Shown: positions 61,672 through 64,000 of the stretch, piece by piece | Position numbering within the stretch: the stretch's first letter is position 1 | Layout of the letters: each line of letters begins with the position of its first letter | From: Spirochaetota bacterium | GTDB lineage: Bacteria; Spirochaetota; Spirochaetia; Treponematales; Treponemataceae | NCBI GenBank assembly: GCA_023398165.1 | Contig: JAEWSQ010000005.1 | Span: 1 to 64,000, forward strand | Length of the DNA stretch: 64,000 bases | Reading direction: 5' to 3' | Notes under the pieces: generated by a model | Database searches by the model: none | What the model saw: the letters and a program-made list of their open reading frames with translations, nothing else | What the model was told of the DNA's origin: nothing | Position numbers and translations under genes: made by a program

Positions 61672-63000
61672 TTGGAGAGTCCTGTGACAAACAACGGTAA
61701 AAAAAACCACCTCATTCTAAAAAAAACTCTTTTTATTGCGTTCTTTTCGCTTTTATCGCTGATGAATCTTTGCGCCGTTCCTTTTTTCAGCGGAATGGCC
61801 GGAGCGGGATTGGCATTTCAACCGGTGCCTAATGCTTTTTTACCTGAACTTTATACTGATGCTTTTTTCGCCGGCCAGTTTGATTTAACACAAAATATTA
61901 TTTTACGGGCGGATGTCTCTGTATACACCGATAACATACTCGGCGATAACATATTAAAAAACACGCCTGCATACTTCAGTCTTGACGAGGTTTCCTTAAC
62001 CTACCGCGGATTCCTTGGAGTACTGTCTCATTATTTATCCGGATTTGTCGGTGAATCAGACCCTATAGGATCAGATCTTTTTTTACGGAGACACTTCGGT
62101 ATTCCGGCCTTTGGTTCAAAAATTACTGAAACGCAGCGGGGTATTACAGGAACAAAAATATACCCTATGTCCGGTATAGGCGGTTCATATGTTCTGCGTC
62201 TTCCATTCAATATGGCCTCCGGAGTATATCTCTACTATAATAAGACCAGTCTGCTTCAAAATGTCCCTGTCGTTCCGGATCCCGCTGACGAAACAACGCC
62301 TGCCGGGGAAGGGACTGCTGAAACAGTCACGATACCCCAAATGGTTGATAATGAAAGCCTGAATATTGATATGCGTTTTGCAGGAGCATGGCCGGTTATC
62401 AACCTGGATTTTGCCGCAGGTTTTACGCTTCCTTTTGAAAAAACAGATTCCAATGAGCAAAAAGTAATTCTTCTCATACGCCGTGCTGATCTTCATACCG
62501 GTCTTTCAATGTTTATAGGAAGCAGCTACACTTCTTCACTCCTCTTTCAGGCAGGCATTATTAAACTGATATTCAATCCCAATGAAACGAATAATGAAAA
62601 AGTTCTTGCATTTGAAGATGTCTACATTCTGATTGAGCCGCGTTTTGTGGCAAAAAACGTAGGGTTTGCATTTACGCTGTATAATATACCGCCTGAAGTT
62701 TCTGAACGTCTTTTTTATATATCAAACCCGCTGGGTGTTAATGTTTCAATGTATTCATCCAATATTCAGATACTCGGTAAACCGTCTCAATTCGGCGTAC
62801 ATGTAACACTCTCGGTTCCCCAGTCAACTATTCAGATTACTCCCGATATGCTTAATCTTCAGGTTGCCCCTTTTGGAACTATGAATGTCGGCGGCGGAAA
62901 ACTTGATGCTGCAGTAATGTGCAATGTTCTGGGTATTACTAATTTTACTACCTTTTTACAGCATACAAGATTTTCAATCGGTTATAAGGTGCAGTTATGA
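61672..63000 (+). CDS. Probable outer-membrane beta-barrel protein
   Basis: A 442-residue exported protein (hydrophobic segment TLFIAFFSLLSLMNLCA). The mature part alternates short amphipathic strands (FDLTQNIILRADVSVY, ILGDNILKNTPAYFSLDEV) and ends with a strand and Leu (RFSIGYKVQL), the usual C-terminal pattern of outer-membrane barrels. Start probably TTG 61672 behind GAGGAGAA; GTG 61684 is an alternative. It overlaps the next gene by four bases (ATGA). Porin or structural role not resolved. Confidence 0.7.
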   Translation: MESPVTNNGKKNHLILKKTLFIAFFSLLSLMNLCAVPFFSGMAGAGLAFQPVPNAFLPELYTDAFFAGQFDLTQNIILRADVSVYTDNILGDNILKNTPAYFSLDEVSLTYRGFLGVLSHYLSGFVGESDPIGSDLFLRRHFGIPAFGSKITETQRGITGTKIYPMSGIGGSYVLRLPFNMASGVYLYYNKTSLLQNVPVVPDPADETTPAGEGTAETVTIPQMVDNESLNIDMRFAGAWPVINLDFAAGFTLPFEKTDSNEQKVILLIRRADLHTGLSMFIGSSYTSSLLFQAGIIKLIFNPNETNNEKVLAFEDVYILIEPRFVAKNVGFAFTLYNIPPEVSERLFYISNPLGVNVSMYSSNIQILGKPSQFGVHVTLSVPQSTIQITPDMLNLQVAPFGTMNVGGGKLDAAVMCNVLGITNFTTFLQHTRFSIGYKVQL

Positions 63001-63767
63001 TGAACTGGAGACAGTTCCTGTCCGCTGTTTTTCTCATTTTCTCAATCTCTTTTGCTTTTGCTTTAGACTTCTCTGTTGAAACCCATTACGATACATTTGA
63101 CAGAACAAAAACCTCTGGAACGATAGGGTTCTCATTCACCCTGACAGAACAGCTGACCAACACTGCATTCATTGATGCCAATCTGCTGTATAAAAATGCA
63201 GGTCAGTATGCCGCTTACTGTACGGGGAATTTAAAAGCCGGAATTGCATCTTTGGGTGCAGGCGTCATTTATGATATTTATAATCAGGTAATCACACCAG
63301 GATTAATTACTGATGCCGAAATAAAACTGGGAAAATCGGTTCTTGCAGGGGGAACATATTTTATTACCTTTACTCCTGAAAATATTTTTAAAGATTATGC
63401 CCAGCAGGCATCAGGTTTTCTGAGGGTGAAATTAGCCAACACCTACCTCACATCGGGGTATGAATACCGTCAGGTTAAAATTCAGAATTTAAAAAATATT
63501 TCACACGGAACTACATTTGACATTCTGGCTTATGATACCAATTCTCCCATCACAATGGGGTTATCTTCCGCTGTAAAGATTTTTTTGAGTGAAGCGGATG
63601 CCTCATACTTTGATTTTACGATCAACGCGGGAGGCAGCTTTGAAATTGACACTAAAACGTTCGGATCGTATTTTATTAAAGCAGGCGCCAATATATTCAC
63701 CTTCTCTGCTGCAACGCAAAAAGTACCGTTCAATATAAGTATTGGCGCCCGATTTAAAGCTGAATAA
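62997..63767 (+). CDS. Second probable outer-membrane beta-barrel protein
   Basis: A 256-residue exported protein with a signal peptide (RQFLSAVFLIFSISFAFALDF) and a strand-rich mature part (FSVETHYDTFDRTKTSGTIGF, LANTYLTSGYEYRQVKIQNL, GGSFEIDTKTFGSYFIKAG). The C terminus FNISIGARFKAE is a typical closing strand. It shares an ATGA overlap with the upstream barrel gene, so the two are co-translated and possibly one complex. It converges on dapL with six bases between. Confidence 0.72.
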   Translation: MMNWRQFLSAVFLIFSISFAFALDFSVETHYDTFDRTKTSGTIGFSFTLTEQLTNTAFIDANLLYKNAGQYAAYCTGNLKAGIASLGAGVIYDIYNQVITPGLITDAEIKLGKSVLAGGTYFITFTPENIFKDYAQQASGFLRVKLANTYLTSGYEYRQVKIQNLKNISHGTTFDILAYDTNSPITMGLSSAVKIFLSEADASYFDFTINAGGSFEIDTKTFGSYFIKAGANIFTFSAATQKVPFNISIGARFKAE

Positions 63768-63773
63768 ACATTC

Positions 63774-64000
63774 TTATAATGCGAGCTTTGAAAGCCGCTT
63801 TACCGCCTCAAGGATATCTTTCCTGTGCCCGAATGAGCTGAAGCGGACAAAACTTTCGCCCGCAGGTCCGAAACCTGAGCCCGGCGTTGTTACCACATGG
63901 CACTGATCGAGAATCGCATCGAAAACATCCCAGCTTTTCTTTCCGGGAAATTTTACCCAAAGATACGGAGCATTGCCTTCTCCATATACTTCCACTTTTA
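63774..64000 (-). CDS. dapL: LL-diaminopimelate aminotransferase, N-terminal part missing (window edge)
   Basis: The C-terminal 75 residues of a class I/II PLP aminotransferase; the gene continues beyond the right edge. The visible tail (GENAPYLWVKFPGKKSWDVFD, TPGSGFGPAGESFVRFSSFG) matches the DapL/LL-DAP aminotransferase C terminus. This enzyme makes LL-DAP directly from tetrahydrodipicolinate in spirochaetes and others, for lysine and peptidoglycan. Confidence 0.85.
   Translation of the reverse strand, partial: KVEVYGEGNAPYLWVKFPGKKSWDVFDAILDQCHVVTTPGSGFGPAGESFVRFSSFGHRKDILEAVKRLSKLAL

Noticed and set aside
1..64000. CRISPR arrays, insertion sequences, prophage genes
   Set aside because: No regularly spaced repeats, transposase, integrase or phage genes were seen.

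Overview
The window reads as a chromosomal segment of a Treponema-like spirochaete. The evidence is: a cheA / cheW-cheR fusion / cheX / cheY operon, two PilZ-type cyclic-di-GMP proteins, a double cyclic-nucleotide-domain regulator followed by murB, cysS, an ECF sigma factor and its anti-sigma factor (a gene order I recall from Treponema pallidum), many cell-envelope lipoproteins and outer-membrane candidates, and LL-diaminopimelate aminotransferase at the right edge. Arginine genes (argCJBD), chorismate synthase, citrate synthase and a GH1 glycosidase point to a gut or free-living relative with more biosynthetic capacity than T. pallidum. I saw no phage, transposase or CRISPR array. Species is not determined.

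Layout. 1-770: start of a LolA-like gene (reading off the left edge), then an intact tRNA-Pro(GGG) bracketed by two broken tRNA-Pro fragments. 820-3855: a TetR-controlled ABC exporter operon (minus). 3856-7732: rsuA-type pseudouridine synthase, citrate synthase, asnS. 7812-16605: a PilZ protein, YigZ with a membrane protein, aroC, a D-Ala-D-Ala carboxypeptidase, a beta-propeller/degenerate deacetylase protein, a zinc ribbon and a LysM-M23 endopeptidase. 16655-20854: lepB, a class B penicillin-binding protein and a DUF115/Maf-like protein. 20889-20997: a candidate small RNA. 21091-32002: an HD-domain protein, aldo/keto reductase, glyQS, gltX, a 358-base gap with hairpins, trkH-trkA-epmA, a KDPG aldolase fused to a VOC domain, and a GH1 glycosidase. 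32063-36540: argC-argJ-argB-argD (minus). 36742-45219: small spirochaetal proteins, a VWA protein, an XRE-cupin regulator, rpsU, a PilZ/TPR pair, a DUF192 lipoprotein and the cNMP regulator. 45303-53448: murB, cysS, ECF sigma/anti-sigma/TIG-transglutaminase-like module, an archaeal-type UMP kinase, a glucosaminidase lipoprotein, radC, efp. 53504-61509: a chemoreceptor, tRNA-Val, a response-regulator-like protein and the che operon. 61672-64000: two outer-membrane candidates and the end of dapL.

How it works together. Several genes concern the envelope: D,D-carboxypeptidase, M23 and GH73 hydrolases, class B PBP, signal peptidase and MurB. Chemotaxis and c-di-GMP signalling are represented by the che operon, a chemoreceptor, two PilZ proteins and an HD protein. 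EpmA and EF-P are both here, and EF-P carries the lysine in the PGKG loop that EpmA modifies, so beta-lysylation of EF-P is likely.

The observations I rate most highly: a recurring promoter arrangement in which the -10 box lies about 7 bases before the start codon with no Shine-Dalgarno sequence (asnS, murB, cheA, the PilZ gene at 40923, the gene at 38819), implying leaderless transcripts; an ECF sigma/anti-sigma operon whose third gene is a membrane TIG/transglutaminase-like protein lacking the catalytic cysteine; a beta-propeller protein with a NodB fold that has lost its metal ligands; a candidate small RNA at 20901-20997; and the tRNA-Pro fragment cluster with an exact 25-base direct repeat resembling att sites.
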